Position numbers and translations under genes: made by a program. From contig NZ_CP113866.1 of NCBI RefSeq assembly GCF_026914305.1, forward strand, positions 2,235,501-2,299,500: a DNA stretch of 64,000 nucleotides. Reading direction: 5' to 3'. This stretch comes from Caldicellulosiruptor acetigenus. Lineage in GTDB: Bacteria > Bacillota > Thermoanaerobacteria > Caldicellulosiruptorales > Caldicellulosiruptoraceae. Positions 33,670 to 42,320 of this stretch are shown in pieces. How positions within the stretch are numbered: position 1 is the stretch's first letter; every line of letters begins with the position of its first letter. The notes below the pieces were generated by a model. The model was not told the origin of the DNA. It was given only the letters and a program-made list of their open reading frames with translations, and did no database searches.

Positions 33670-34545
33670 TTAAGCTTCCACCTCTGCTTTTTTACTAAGG
33701 TATACCTGAATCGAAGTTATAATGGCAACTGTAATAAACAATATTATAGCTTTTGCCTGACCAATTCCATAATTTTGGGATAGAAATGCTTCGCTATAAA
33801 CGTGCATTGATACGAGTTCAGTACTTCTAAACGGACCTCCTTTTGTAAGAGCAAGATTCAAATCATAAACCATGAAACTTCTTTGTAAAGACAAAAATAC
33901 AGATACTGTAAAAGAAGGTGCTAATAAGGGCAATATTATTCTAGTAATCCTTGTTAATTGACCTGCTCCATCTATAGTTGATGCCTCAATTATGTCTTGA
34001 GGTATTCCAACAAGCCCAGCTATATAAATCATCATCATATAACCAGAATATTGCCACACTGTTACAATCACTAACGCCCAAAAAGCCTTCTGAGGACTTG
34101 CTAACCATGAATTACTTATCAATCCAAGTCCTATTTTTTGACCAATATAAGGTAAGGTATTATTAAAAATAAATTGCCATATAAACCCTAATACAATACC
34201 ACCTATTAAATTTGGAGTGAAAAGTGCAATTCTGAAGACATTTTGTCCCTTTATCCCGCTTGTTAATAAATAAGCTAATAAAAAAGCTATAAGATTAATA
34301 AACAAAACACTAAAAAAAACATATTTTAGAGTTAATGTGAAGGAATATAAAAAAGTAGAATCATTTAAAATCGAAATATAATTCCTAATACCTATATACT
34401 TTTTTGTAGCTTCAATACCATTCCAATCAGTTAAAGTTAAATAAACCCCGTATAAAAAAGGAATAATTACAACTGTTAAAAATACCATAGTCGTTATACC
34501 AGCGAAAATTATATAATTAACTACATTTTTTGCCTTACTTTTCAT
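33670..34545 (-). CDS. CUT1 sugar ABC importer, permease (MalF type), sucrose operon
   Basis: The 291-residue, six-helix permease has the EAA loop DIIEASTIDGAGQLTRITRI ILPLLAP and WLASPQKAFWALVIVTVWQY, typical of the MalF half. No ATPase gene is nearby, as in the other importer, so both may share one. Confidence 0.92.
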   Translation of the reverse strand: MKSKAKNVVNYIIFAGITTMVFLTVVIIPFLYGVYLTLTDWNGIEATKKYIGIRNYISILNDSTFLYSFTLTLKYVFFSVLFINLIAFLLAYLLTSGIKGQNVFRIALFTPNLIGGIVLGFIWQFIFNNTLPYIGQKIGLGLISNSWLASPQKAFWALVIVTVWQYSGYMMMIYIAGLVGIPQDIIEASTIDGAGQLTRITRIILPLLAPSFTVSVFLSLQRSFMVYDLNLALTKGGPFRSTELVSMHVYSEAFLSQNYGIGQAKAIILFITVAIITSIQVYLSKKAEVEA

Positions 34546-34575
34546 TATCTATCCTCCTCATACCAAAGAAGAATT

Positions 34576-34613
34576 AAAGAAGGACAGCAGACTTTAATCT
34601 ACTATCCTTCTTT
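34576..34613 (-). terminator. Intercistronic stem-loop after the binding protein gene
   Basis: AAAGAAGGACAG pairs with CTATCCTTCTTT around AGACTTTAATCT. Its location between binding protein and permease genes matches the stem-loop of the other importer operon, suggesting the same partial termination or mRNA stabilisation. Confidence 0.65.
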
Positions 34614-34624
34614 TTGTTTTTTAA

Positions 34625-35926
34625 TTATTTTACTGTTAACCAATAATTTTTTATTTCTGTATATAATTGTGAGCGCTTAATTATACCTGCTAAATATTTT
34701 TGCATAGAAGCACCTACTTTAGGCCAATGATCAGAAGGTAAAATAGGAGTTCTAAAAGTTCTACCTTCTTTTAAGTAACTAATAATTGATTTTGCAAGAG
34801 GATCATTTGGAGTTAAATTAATATTTTTAAAAGGTGGAATTATGCTTAAAGTATAAACCCATGCTTTTTGTCCATCAGAATTATACACAAGCCAATTCAA
34901 AAATTGCTTTGCGGCTAACTGCTGAGCTTTACTATTATTCTTAGCATCAATACAAAGGATTTTAGATGGACCAGCAACAATTGCTTTGTTATAAAAGTCA
35001 TTTGGATCATTGCTTATTGGTACTGGTAAAAATCCATATTCACTATTCTGTGGATTTGCATCTTTTATTTGTGGCCATGCCCAGTTACCCATGAACCAAA
35101 AAGCAACTTTTCCATTTGCTAATAATTGTGGTCCTTGCTCGTATGTTCCAGCCAAAGGCGAATTCTTTAGATAATTGTACTTTCTAAGCATATCAAATGT
35201 ATCTAACAAACCGTTAAATACCTTGTTTGTTTGCAAATTTACTTTTCCAGTTTTCAATTTTTTAATAAATTCATAATTCTTTTGCATATCTTTTGACTGA
35301 GCACCATAAGCTATGCCAAGATAATGGGCCCCCAAAGACCAATCCAAAGGCGATATTAAAATAGGTGTAACTTTCTTTTGTTGAAGTTTTTTAAATAGGT
35401 TCTCTAAATCATTTCTTGTTTTTATTGTTGAAGGATTAAATTTCCCTATTGTTTTTTCAATTACTTGTTTATTGTAAATAAGCCCATAGCCTTCAATAGC
35501 AAAAGGAAAACCCATAACTTGCCCATTAAATGTAATATCATCTAAAGTGCCATTTATTGCGTCTTTTACCCATTTTTCTTTTGTAAGATTTAAAAAGTAA
35601 CTTTTAAATTTTGCTACATCTGAAGAATCAATCATAGAAATAGTTGGTGCATTACCAGATGCATACATTGTCGAGAGTTTTTCAAAAGGTGACTGACCTG
35701 CGCCAACAGGAATAATCTCTAAATTTACATTAGGATAAGTTTTGGAAAAACTTTTTGCTACGTCTTCTAACTGAGAATTAATTTCACCCTTTGTACTCAT
35801 CAAAGTTATTTTTACCTTTTTAGATCCTGCTTTTGAAACAGTAATGTTCAATGAATAAATACCAAAAACTAAAACGAAAACTAACACAACACCTATCATC
35901 GTTGATAAAAATTTTTTTAAACTCAT
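34625..35926 (-). CDS. Extracellular sugar-binding protein (family 1), sucrose operon
   Basis: About 433 residues from ATG 35926, with GGAGGGTGG upstream (a longer frame starts within that site). The signal peptide (STMIGVVLVFVLVFGIYSL) ends near VSKAG, again without a lipobox Cys. Mature features are VKITLMSTKGEINSQLEDVA, APTISMIDSSDVAKF and AFWFMGNWAWPQI, characteristic of CUT1 binding proteins. Expression is probably controlled by LacI at the operator upstream. Confidence 0.9.
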   Translation of the reverse strand: MSLKKFLSTMIGVVLVFVLVFGIYSLNITVSKAGSKKVKITLMSTKGEINSQLEDVAKSFSKTYPNVNLEIIPVGAGQSPFEKLSTMYASGNAPTISMIDSSDVAKFKSYFLNLTKEKWVKDAINGTLDDITFNGQVMGFPFAIEGYGLIYNKQVIEKTIGKFNPSTIKTRNDLENLFKKLQQKKVTPILISPLDWSLGAHYLGIAYGAQSKDMQKNYEFIKKLKTGKVNLQTNKVFNGLLDTFDMLRKYNYLKNSPLAGTYEQGPQLLANGKVAFWFMGNWAWPQIKDANPQNSEYGFLPVPISNDPNDFYNKAIVAGPSKILCIDAKNNSKAQQLAAKQFLNWLVYNSDGQKAWVYTLSIIPPFKNINLTPNDPLAKSIISYLKEGRTFRTPILPSDHWPKVGASMQKYLAGIIKRSQLYTEIKNYWLTVK

Positions 35927-35969
35927 CAAAAAACCACCCTCCATTGAAATTAAAATTTAATTTAGTTTA

Positions 35970-36011
35970 AGTATATATTACTTTTAGTCATATGTCAAGC
36001 GGTTGACATAT
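35970..36011 (-). promoter_or_regulatory. Promoter and LacI-type operator of the sucrose operon
   Basis: On the minus strand TTGACA (35998-35993) and TATACT (35975-35970) are 17 bases apart. A 22-bp palindrome, ATATGTCAA-GCGG-TTGACATAT (35990-36011), overlaps the -35 box, as expected for repression by the divergent LacI-family regulator. Confidence 0.8.
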
Positions 36012-36163
36012 AAAAATTTTAGTGATATTTGCATAAACCAGATTTGGTTAATATTGATGAGGTAATTGCTATGCTAACACCGCTGAGCTAACAAAAATTT
36101 GATAATAAATTTAAAATTAATGCGAATTAATGATAAAATAAGATATGGAGGTAGATAATAAAA

Positions 36164-37141
36164 ATGGCAAGTTTAAAGGATGTAGCAAAGAGGGCAGGAG
36201 TTACTGTAACAACTGTTTCTCGAGTTCTAAATAACAGAGGATATATCAGTGAAGAGACTCGTAAAAAGGTTTACAAAGCCATGGAAGAGCTTAACTATCA
36301 ACCAAATGAAATTGCAAGAGCTCTATATAAGAAAAGATCTTATTTTATTGGACTTATTATTCCTGATGTCTCCCACCCTTTTTTTGCTGAAGTTACTAAA
36401 TATATTGAATATTATGCTTCTTTAAACGGCTACAAAATTCTACTTTGTAATTCATATTTAAATCCAGAAAAAGAGAAAGAATATATAAACATGTTAAAAA
36501 GACATCAAGTTGATGGGATAATCATGGGAAGTCACACATTAGATATAGAAGATTATAAAAATCTGAATCTTCCAGTTGTAGCCTTAGATAGATATCTTTC
36601 TGATGATATACCTTATATAACTTCAGATAACTTTACAGGAGCAGTTTTAGCAACTAATTTATTAATCCAAAAAGGATGTAAATGCTTAGCACATATTAGT
36701 GGCCCATTGGAATTAAATACACCTGCCAATGATAGATATTATGGTTTTTTAAAAGTTGTATCTGAAAATAAAATTGAGCATGTTGTTGTCGAAACCAAAT
36801 TAAATAAATTTGATATGGAGGAGTATCAAATAATAATCAATGATCTGTTCGAAAATAATCCATTTATCGATGGTATTTTTGCAAGTAGTGATATGATAGC
36901 AATTACAGCCATCAAAGTTGCAGAGGCTTTTAAAAAACGCGTCCCTGATGATTTAAAAATAATAGGATTTGACGACATTAACATAGCTTCATGGTATAAA
37001 CCTTCCATAACAACAATAAGGCAAGATAAAGAGGAAATTGCAAAAAAATCTGTTGAAATTCTGATAAATTTGATAGAAGGTAAAAAAGTAGAAAATAAAA
37101 ACATTTTGCCTATTTCTCTTATTGAAAGAGAAACAACATAA
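36164..37141 (+). CDS. LacI-family transcriptional regulator
   Basis: The 325-residue protein has the LacI HTH and hinge at residues 1-55 (VTVTTVSRVLNNRGYISEET, LNYQPNEIARAL) and a periplasmic-binding-protein-like sugar domain ending with DDLKIIGFDDINIASWYKPS and TTIRQDKEEIAKKSVEIL. It is divergent from the GH32/CUT1 operon and faces a palindrome overlapping that promoter. The likely inducer is sucrose, fructose or a derivative. Confidence 0.92.
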   Translation: MASLKDVAKRAGVTVTTVSRVLNNRGYISEETRKKVYKAMEELNYQPNEIARALYKKRSYFIGLIIPDVSHPFFAEVTKYIEYYASLNGYKILLCNSYLNPEKEKEYINMLKRHQVDGIIMGSHTLDIEDYKNLNLPVVALDRYLSDDIPYITSDNFTGAVLATNLLIQKGCKCLAHISGPLELNTPANDRYYGFLKVVSENKIEHVVVETKLNKFDMEEYQIIINDLFENNPFIDGIFASSDMIAITAIKVAEAFKKRVPDDLKIIGFDDINIASWYKPSITTIRQDKEEIAKKSVEILINLIEGKKVENKNILPISLIERETT

Positions 37142-37158
37142 GAAAGGGGATTGTTACG

Positions 37159-37911
37159 TTGCGTCTTAAAGTAGAATTTGAATCACAAAAGCCAATAGAA
37201 CTTCCTATTCATTACAACTACTTTGTCCAGTCAATGATATACAATACTATTGAGGATAAAATCTATGCAACATTTTTACATGACAAGGGATATGAGGTTG
37301 ATTTGAAAAACTTTAAACTTTTTTCATTTTCACGCTTAGAAGGACCATTTAAAATTGTGGAGGATGGTTCAAATAAAAAAATAGTCTTTGACAAAAAGGT
37401 TTCACTTATAATCTCCTCACCTGTTGAGGATTTTATTACAAAGTTTTCAACCGGGCTCTTAAAAAAAGACCAAATCTATCTAAAAGATAATATACTATAT
37501 GTGACATCTGCAAACATGCTTAGAAAGCCAAAATTTTCAAGTTTCCATAAAATAAAAATGTTATCTCCTATGTGTGCGTATAAAACAATTAGAAATGAAA
37601 ATTCAGAATACAAGCATTTTTTTACTCCCTTTGAGGATGAGTTTTATAACCTCATTTCTCAAAACCTGATGAAAAAATGCAAGCTTTTAATAAAAGACTT
37701 TGACGAAAAAAGTTTCAGATTCGAGCTAAAACCACTAAAGATTGAAGAAAAAATACACTTTAAACCCATGCTTTTCAAAAAGACGCCTATAAAAGGCTGG
37801 CTCGGTTTTTATACAATTGAAACTGACCCAAGAATAATGGAAGTTGCATATTATTGCGGTCTTGGCTCCAAAAACTCTCAGGGGTTTGGACTTTTTGAAA
37901 TCATTGAGTAA
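37159..37911 (+). CDS. cas6: CRISPR-associated endoribonuclease Cas6, orphan
   Basis: The 250-residue RAMP-fold protein cuts CRISPR precursor RNA within its repeats. The ferredoxin-like start (LKVEFESQKPIELPIHYNYF) leads to the C-terminal glycine-rich loop GLGSKNSQGFGLFEII, diagnostic of Cas6. TTG 37159 follows AAAGGGGA by nine bases. No other cas gene or repeat array is in this window. It lies 17 bases after lacI and 21 before an ABC transporter gene in the same direction, so it may be cotranscribed with both. Confidence 0.88.
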   Translation: MRLKVEFESQKPIELPIHYNYFVQSMIYNTIEDKIYATFLHDKGYEVDLKNFKLFSFSRLEGPFKIVEDGSNKKIVFDKKVSLIISSPVEDFITKFSTGLLKKDQIYLKDNILYVTSANMLRKPKFSSFHKIKMLSPMCAYKTIRNENSEYKHFFTPFEDEFYNLISQNLMKKCKLLIKDFDEKSFRFELKPLKIEEKIHFKPMLFKKTPIKGWLGFYTIETDPRIMEVAYYCGLGSKNSQGFGLFEIIE

Positions 37912-37932
37912 AATTTTAAAGGAGATGATTGG

Positions 37933-40719
37933 ATGGGGTATTTGATAAAGCTTGTCAAAATGGCAAGACCGTACTGGAAATATCTTATCATAGCTGCTTT
38001 CTCCATGCTTGCAATCACAGCACTAAACCTTCTTGGTCCGTGGCTTGTGAGAGATTTGACAGGAATAATTACATCTATTGGCAAGTACCCAAACGCAAAA
38101 AGAATGATAATCAACATCTCTCTTATATTGATTCTATCTTACATTCTAAGGATTGTATTTCAGTTTTTAAATAGCTATCTTTCACACTATGCAGCATGGC
38201 ACTTAGTAGCAGATGTCAGAACTATGGTATATGACAAACTCCAACAGCTTTCTTTCAAATATTTTGTTGATAAGCAGACAGGTCAGCTTATGTCAAGAAT
38301 TGTAAACGATACTGCAAACTTCGAAGTTTTGATTGCCCATGCTGTTCCAGACCTATTTACAAATGCTCTCATTATCCTCGGCGTAGCATGTATCCTTTTT
38401 ATTATAAATCCTGTTCTTGCTGCGCTATCTCTAATTCCTATACCATTTTTGGTCCTAAGCGGCACGGTCTTTGCCAAAAAGATTTTGCCAAATTTCAGAG
38501 AAGCTCAAAAAGCTTTAGCAGATTTAAATGCCGACTTGCAAGACAATCTCTCAGGTATCCGTGAAATACAGATTTTTAACAAGCAGGAAAAAGAACTTTT
38601 AAAAATAAAAGAAAAAATCTACAGGCACATTCATGCACTTTTGAGCGCACTCAAGCTCTCAGCACTGTTTCATCCAACTGTAAGTTTTTTAAGCTCTGTT
38701 GGAACAGTGATAGTAGTTTCTGTTGGCGGACTTATGGCCTTGAAAGGAAAAGTGCCTGTCCAAGATATTGTGGGATTCATTTTGTATCTTAGCATGTTCT
38801 ATCAACCAGTGACTGCGCTATCACAGGTTATTGAAAATGTTCAGCAGGCTTTAGCAGGTGCTGAAAGAGTTTTTGAAATTCTTCAAACAGAGTCTGAGAT
38901 AAAAGAAAAAGAAAATGCGATAGAACTTAAAAACGTCCAAGGTAAAATCACATTCGAAAATGTTTCTTTTTCTTACAATCCTGAGGTTCAGGTTTTAAAA
39001 AATATATCGTTTGAGATTCAGCCAGGACAAATGGTTGCATTTGTTGGCCCAACAGGTGTTGGAAAGACAACAATTATGTATCTTTTAAATCGCTTTTATG
39101 ACCCAGACTCGGGTACAATCAAGATTGATGATATTGATATAAGGGATGTTACCTTGAAATCCCTGCACGACAATATCAGTATGGTAATGCAAGATGTTTT
39201 TTTGTTCAACGGAACAGTTGCTCAAAATATTGCATATGGAAAAGAAAATGCCACCATGGATGAGATAATACAGGCAGCAAAAATTGCCTGTGCACACGAC
39301 TTTATTCAAAATCTGCCACAGGGTTACGACACAGTAATCGGTGAAAGAGGTGTAAAGCTTTCTGGAGGGCAGAAGCAGCGCTTGGCAATTGCAAGAGCTG
39401 TTTTGAAAAATGCGCCTATTTTGATTTTAGATGAAGCAACATCTTCTGTTGACACAGAGACTGAAAATGAGATTCAAAAAGCAATAAACAACCTGGCTGG
39501 TACAAGGACAATTTTAATTATTGCCCACAGGTTATCTACTGTAAAAAAGGCAGACAAGATTATAGTTTTGAAAGATGGTGAAATTGTGGAAGTTGGAACA
39601 CATGAACAGCTGCTTGCTAGAAAAGGACTTTATTATCATTTGTGTTCTGTGCAGTTAATTGATGAAAACAATAGCTATATAAGGGGGGAATATATTATGA
39701 AGTACAGGAGACTTGGAAGAACAAATATAGAAGTATTCCCAATAGCATTTGGGGGAATTCCTATTCAAAGAATTGATGAGGAATCTGCTATAAAGGTAAT
39801 TCAACGAGCTGTGGAGCTTGGAATTAATTTAATTGATACTGCAAGAGGTTATACTGATAGTGAGATAAAAATTGGTAAAGCATTAAAGGGAATTAATCAA
39901 AAAGTATATTTAGCTTCAAAATCTCAAAATAGAACAAAGGACGGTATTCTCAAAGATATCGAAATAAGTTTGAAAAATCTTGGAGTAGAGCAGATTGATA
40001 TATATCAATTACATGGCGTTAATGATTTGGATACATTTAATAAGGTATTTTCTGAAGATGGCGCATACTGGGGATTAGTTGAGGCAAAAGAAAAAGGACT
40101 TATACGCCATATAGCAGTTTCGAGTCATAGCGTTGACATTCTTGAAAAGCTAATAAAAACAGATAAATTTGATGTAATCCAGCTTTGCTATAACATTATT
40201 GAGACAGAAGTCGAAGAGAAAATTTTCCCATTAGCATTAGAAAAGGACATTGGAATAATTGCCATGAAACCAATGGGTGGTGGAGTAATACCAAATCCTA
40301 CCTTGTCATTAAAATATGTTCTTCAAAAAGAATTTGTTGTACCTGACCCTGGTATAGAAACCATTGAAGAATTAGAAGAAAACGTAAAAGTCGCTATGCA
40401 CATAGAACCTTTAACTGAAAGCGAGATAAGAGAAATAGAAAGAATCAGAAAAGAAATGGGAAAAGAATTTTGTAGAAGATGCAACTATTGTCAACCATGT
40501 CCCCAAGAGATACCGATATGGGTTATATTACATGCTGATTCAGCTACAAAACGATTACCTTATCAAACCTTAAAAACAGGATGGTTTTATGAAGCTTATC
40601 AAAAAGCCAAAAATTGTATAAAATGTGGAGTATGCATTACAAGGTGTCCATACAATCTTCCTATTCCTGAGCTAATTGAGAAAAATGTTGAGCTTGTGAG
40701 ACAGGTATTAGGTGAATAA
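37933..40719 (+). CDS. ABC exporter (MsbA/LmrA type) fused in frame to an aldo/keto reductase
   Basis: Residues 1-310 form a six-helix exporter domain. Residues 335-575 are the ATPase, with VGPTGVGKTT (Walker A), KLSGGQKQRLAIARA (signature) and ILILDEATSSVD (Walker B). The exporter would normally end near residue 585. Here the frame runs through a short spacer that still contains a ribosome site (AAGGGGGG) into a complete aldo/keto reductase from residue 589. A one-base shift just upstream would bring TAA (at the AAGGGGGG site) into frame, so the fusion probably arose from an indel. Both parts have all key residues. Substrate unknown; such homodimeric exporters handle drugs, lipids or peptides. 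Confidence 0.8.
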   Translation: MGYLIKLVKMARPYWKYLIIAAFSMLAITALNLLGPWLVRDLTGIITSIGKYPNAKRMIINISLILILSYILRIVFQFLNSYLSHYAAWHLVADVRTMVYDKLQQLSFKYFVDKQTGQLMSRIVNDTANFEVLIAHAVPDLFTNALIILGVACILFIINPVLAALSLIPIPFLVLSGTVFAKKILPNFREAQKALADLNADLQDNLSGIREIQIFNKQEKELLKIKEKIYRHIHALLSALKLSALFHPTVSFLSSVGTVIVVSVGGLMALKGKVPVQDIVGFILYLSMFYQPVTALSQVIENVQQALAGAERVFEILQTESEIKEKENAIELKNVQGKITFENVSFSYNPEVQVLKNISFEIQPGQMVAFVGPTGVGKTTIMYLLNRFYDPDSGTIKIDDIDIRDVTLKSLHDNISMVMQDVFLFNGTVAQNIAYGKENATMDEIIQAAKIACAHDFIQNLPQGYDTVIGERGVKLSGGQKQRLAIARAVLKNAPILILDEATSSVDTETENEIQKAINNLAGTRTILIIAHRLSTVKKADKIIVLKDGEIVEVGTHEQLLARKGLYYHLCSVQLIDENNSYIRGEYIMKYRRLGRTNIEVFPIAFGGIPIQRIDEESAIKVIQRAVELGINLIDTARGYTDSEIKIGKALKGINQKVYLASKSQNRTKDGILKDIEISLKNLGVEQIDIYQLHGVNDLDTFNKVFSEDGAYWGLVEAKEKGLIRHIAVSSHSVDILEKLIKTDKFDVIQLCYNIIETEVEEKIFPLALEKDIGIIAMKPMGGGVIPNPTLSLKYVLQKEFVVPDPGIETIEELEENVKVAMHIEPLTESEIREIERIRKEMGKEFCRRCNYCQPCPQEIPIWVILHADSATKRLPYQTLKTGWFYEAYQKAKNCIKCGVCITRCPYNLPIPELIEKNVELVRQVLGE
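39697..40719 (+). CDS. Aldo/keto reductase with two [4Fe-4S] clusters (internal start)
   Basis: From ATG 39697, with AAGGGGGG eight bases upstream, a 340-residue protein could be made separately. The TIM barrel shows the tetrad Asp and Tyr in LIDTARGYTDSE, Lys in LASKSQ and His in QLHGVND. The C-terminal ferredoxin-like part has CRRCNYCQPCPQ and CIKCGVCITRCPYNLP, eight cysteines for two clusters. This architecture is common in anaerobes, where electrons may pass from ferredoxin rather than only NADPH. Independent translation is likelier than obligatory fusion, but this is inference. Confidence 0.8.
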   Translation: MKYRRLGRTNIEVFPIAFGGIPIQRIDEESAIKVIQRAVELGINLIDTARGYTDSEIKIGKALKGINQKVYLASKSQNRTKDGILKDIEISLKNLGVEQIDIYQLHGVNDLDTFNKVFSEDGAYWGLVEAKEKGLIRHIAVSSHSVDILEKLIKTDKFDVIQLCYNIIETEVEEKIFPLALEKDIGIIAMKPMGGGVIPNPTLSLKYVLQKEFVVPDPGIETIEELEENVKVAMHIEPLTESEIREIERIRKEMGKEFCRRCNYCQPCPQEIPIWVILHADSATKRLPYQTLKTGWFYEAYQKAKNCIKCGVCITRCPYNLPIPELIEKNVELVRQVLGE

Positions 40720-40740
40720 AATGTTCTAAATAAAATAGAA

Positions 40741-40827
40741 AGCGCCTTCCTGAAAATTATTATAAGATATTTGGAAAAATATTTTTCTTTTTCATTGGGG
40801 CAAAGAAGAAGGGAAGGCGCTTTTTTT
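40741..40827 (+). terminator. Terminator after the aldo/keto reductase
   Basis: AGCGCCTTCC (40741-40750) pairs with GGAAGGCGCT (40812-40821), followed by seven T. The loop is long (~60 bases). Confidence 0.8.
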
Positions 40828-40914
40828 ATTTTTCTGCTCTTTTAGTATTTTCGCACATCTTTTCACTATGGTAAATATCTTTACACCTATTCGAGGGAGG
40901 ACATAATATACCTC

Positions 40915-40943
40915 TTGACAAACTCCGCGAAAATTCATATAAT
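40915..40943 (+). promoter_or_regulatory. Consensus promoter of smpB-ssrA
   Basis: TTGACA (40915-40920), a 17-base spacer and TATAAT (40938-40943). Confidence 0.88.
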
Positions 40944-40991
40944 AGAATTTTGCAAAATAAATTAAAAGGCAGATTTTAGGAGTTGAAATCT

Positions 40992-41468
40992 ATGCCAGAG
41001 GTAAAAAAACAAGACGATATAAAAGTCATAGCAACAAACCGCAAAGCTTATCACGACTATTTTATTGAAGAGACAATCGAAGCAGGAATTGAACTCAAAG
41101 GCACTGAAGTAAAGTCTGTGCGACTTGGTCATGTTAACCTGAAAGACAGTTTTGCCAGGGTTGAAAACGGTGAAGTTTTTCTTTACAACATGCATATAAG
41201 CCCATATGAAAAAGGCAACATTTTTAACGTTGACCCGATGAGAGATAGGAAACTACTTTTGCACAAACATGAAATCAACAGACTTGCAGGTTATGTTCAG
41301 CAAAAAGGTTACACTTTAATCCCATTGAAGATTTACTTGAAAAGAGGTAAAATAAAAGTAGAGCTTGCAGTTGCAAAAGGTAAAAAACTTTACGACAAGC
41401 GTGAGGCAATAGCAAAAAGAGATGCTGAGCTTGAGATAAGAAAGAAAATGAAGGAGTATTTAAGATGA
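40992..41468 (+). CDS. smpB: SsrA-binding protein SmpB
   Basis: SmpB binds tmRNA and delivers it to stalled ribosomes for trans-translation. Length 158 is typical. Core motifs are [40 protein letters not shown] and [13 protein letters not shown], with the basic tail [20 protein letters not shown] that mimics an mRNA/anticodon contact. The start at 40992 follows TTAGGAG by nine bases. The tmRNA gene begins at the base after its stop codon. Confidence 0.97.
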   Translation: MPEVKKQDDIKVIATNRKAYHDYFIEETIEAGIELKGTEVKSVRLGHVNLKDSFARVENGEVFLYNMHISPYEKGNIFNVDPMRDRKLLLHKHEINRLAGYVQQKGYTLIPLKIYLKRGKIKVELAVAKGKKLYDKREAIAKRDAELEIRKKMKEYLR

Positions 41469-41831
41469 GGGGGCGTGTTTTGGAATTCGACGGGGGCAGT
41501 CGGATTCCAAATAGCGGGTAGTGGTTTTCTCGGAACCACTATAAAAAACCGAGAAGAAAAATAACTGCAGACAGAACAGAACTCGCTTTAGCTGCCTAAA
41601 GCGCAGCTAACGTCCGCCGGGGGTGCCCACAGCCTCCGAGCCGGGCGCCAACCCATGTGGGGCACTGAAGTAAGGTAGCCTGAGCCTTACTTCGGAACAA
41701 ATCTCAGGCTGGGGAGGAAAAAGCCTGTCAGTGGGCGTTTTCTTCCCGAGAACTTAATACACTGACTGCACCCGGAGAAGTTTGGGGTTCGATGCCTTCG
41801 GACGGGGGTTCGACTCCCCCCGCCTCCACCA
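41469..41831 (+). ncRNA. ssrA: tmRNA (SsrA)
   Basis: The tRNA-like ends pair GGGGGCG (41469-41475) with CGCCTCC (41821-41827), followed by encoded ACCA. The T arm reads GGGGGTTCGACTCCCCC, and GGAATTCGACGGGGG near the 5' end is family-typical. The tag frame starts at GCA 41567 and encodes ADRTELALAA before TAA 41597-41599, so the added degradation tag is Ala plus this sequence. The pseudoknot-rich GC region between 41600 and 41790 is as expected. Confidence 0.97.
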
Positions 41832-41944
41832 AAATAAACAATTCAACAATGTTTCAGGATTATGAGACTACACTTCTAAGAAGAACTCCCATTAGAAAAA
41901 TAATAAGGTATAGATAAGTGAATATTAATTTAGAGGTGAAATTA

Positions 41945-42142
41945 GTGAGAGCAAATAAGAATTTTTTATTAAAGCTAATTGAGGAAATCCCGGAAAGTCA
42001 AATTGAAGAAGTTATAGATTTTATTTTGTTTTTAAAACACAAGCAAGATAAAAAATTATTAAGTGATTTGGTGTCCGCCAGTGAGAGTAGTATAGATTTT
42101 TGGAATAATGATATTGACGATGAGGTATGGAACAATGTATAG
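41945..42142 (+). CDS. Small antitoxin-like protein (DUF2281-like)
   Basis: The 65-residue protein starts at GTG 41945 after GAGGTG. KLIEEIPESQIEEVIDFILF is the helical motif of DUF2281/antitoxin-type proteins, followed by a charged linker and acidic tail NDIDDEVWNNV that would wrap a toxin. The following frame overlaps its end by 16 bases, a toxin-antitoxin arrangement. Confidence 0.55.
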   Translation: MRANKNFLLKLIEEIPESQIEEVIDFILFLKHKQDKKLLSDLVSASESSIDFWNNDIDDEVWNNV

Positions 42143-42270
42143 ATGTAATTTTTAAGCCTATAAAAAATGTCGGACAAAAAATTAGTAAAAACAAAACCCG
42201 ACGCAGTCGGCAGTGCATTACCCAATTGGTAGTGCCAAATATGCCGATTGCTCATTTTTATTGGGATTTT
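42127..42270 (+). pseudogene. Possible MazF-like toxin remnant
   Basis: ATG 42127 overlaps the antitoxin-like gene and reads IDVIFKPIKNVGQKISKNKT, reminiscent of the MazF/PemK start (GDVxxxxxxPxxGxExxKxRP). The conserved KxRPxVV becomes KTRRSRQ and similarity fades afterwards; the frame then runs into the next terminator. Probably a decayed toxin; weakly supported. Confidence 0.3.
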
Positions 42271-42283
42271 ACTATAAAGAACA

Positions 42284-42320
42284 GGGCTGCCTCACAAAAT
42301 AGAAAAGCAGCCCCTATTCT
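42284..42320. terminator. Bidirectional terminator
   Basis: GGGCTGC (42284-42290) pairs with GCAGCCC (42307-42313), followed by TATTCTTTTT. It lies at the end of the convergent sugar transferase gene. Confidence 0.75.
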
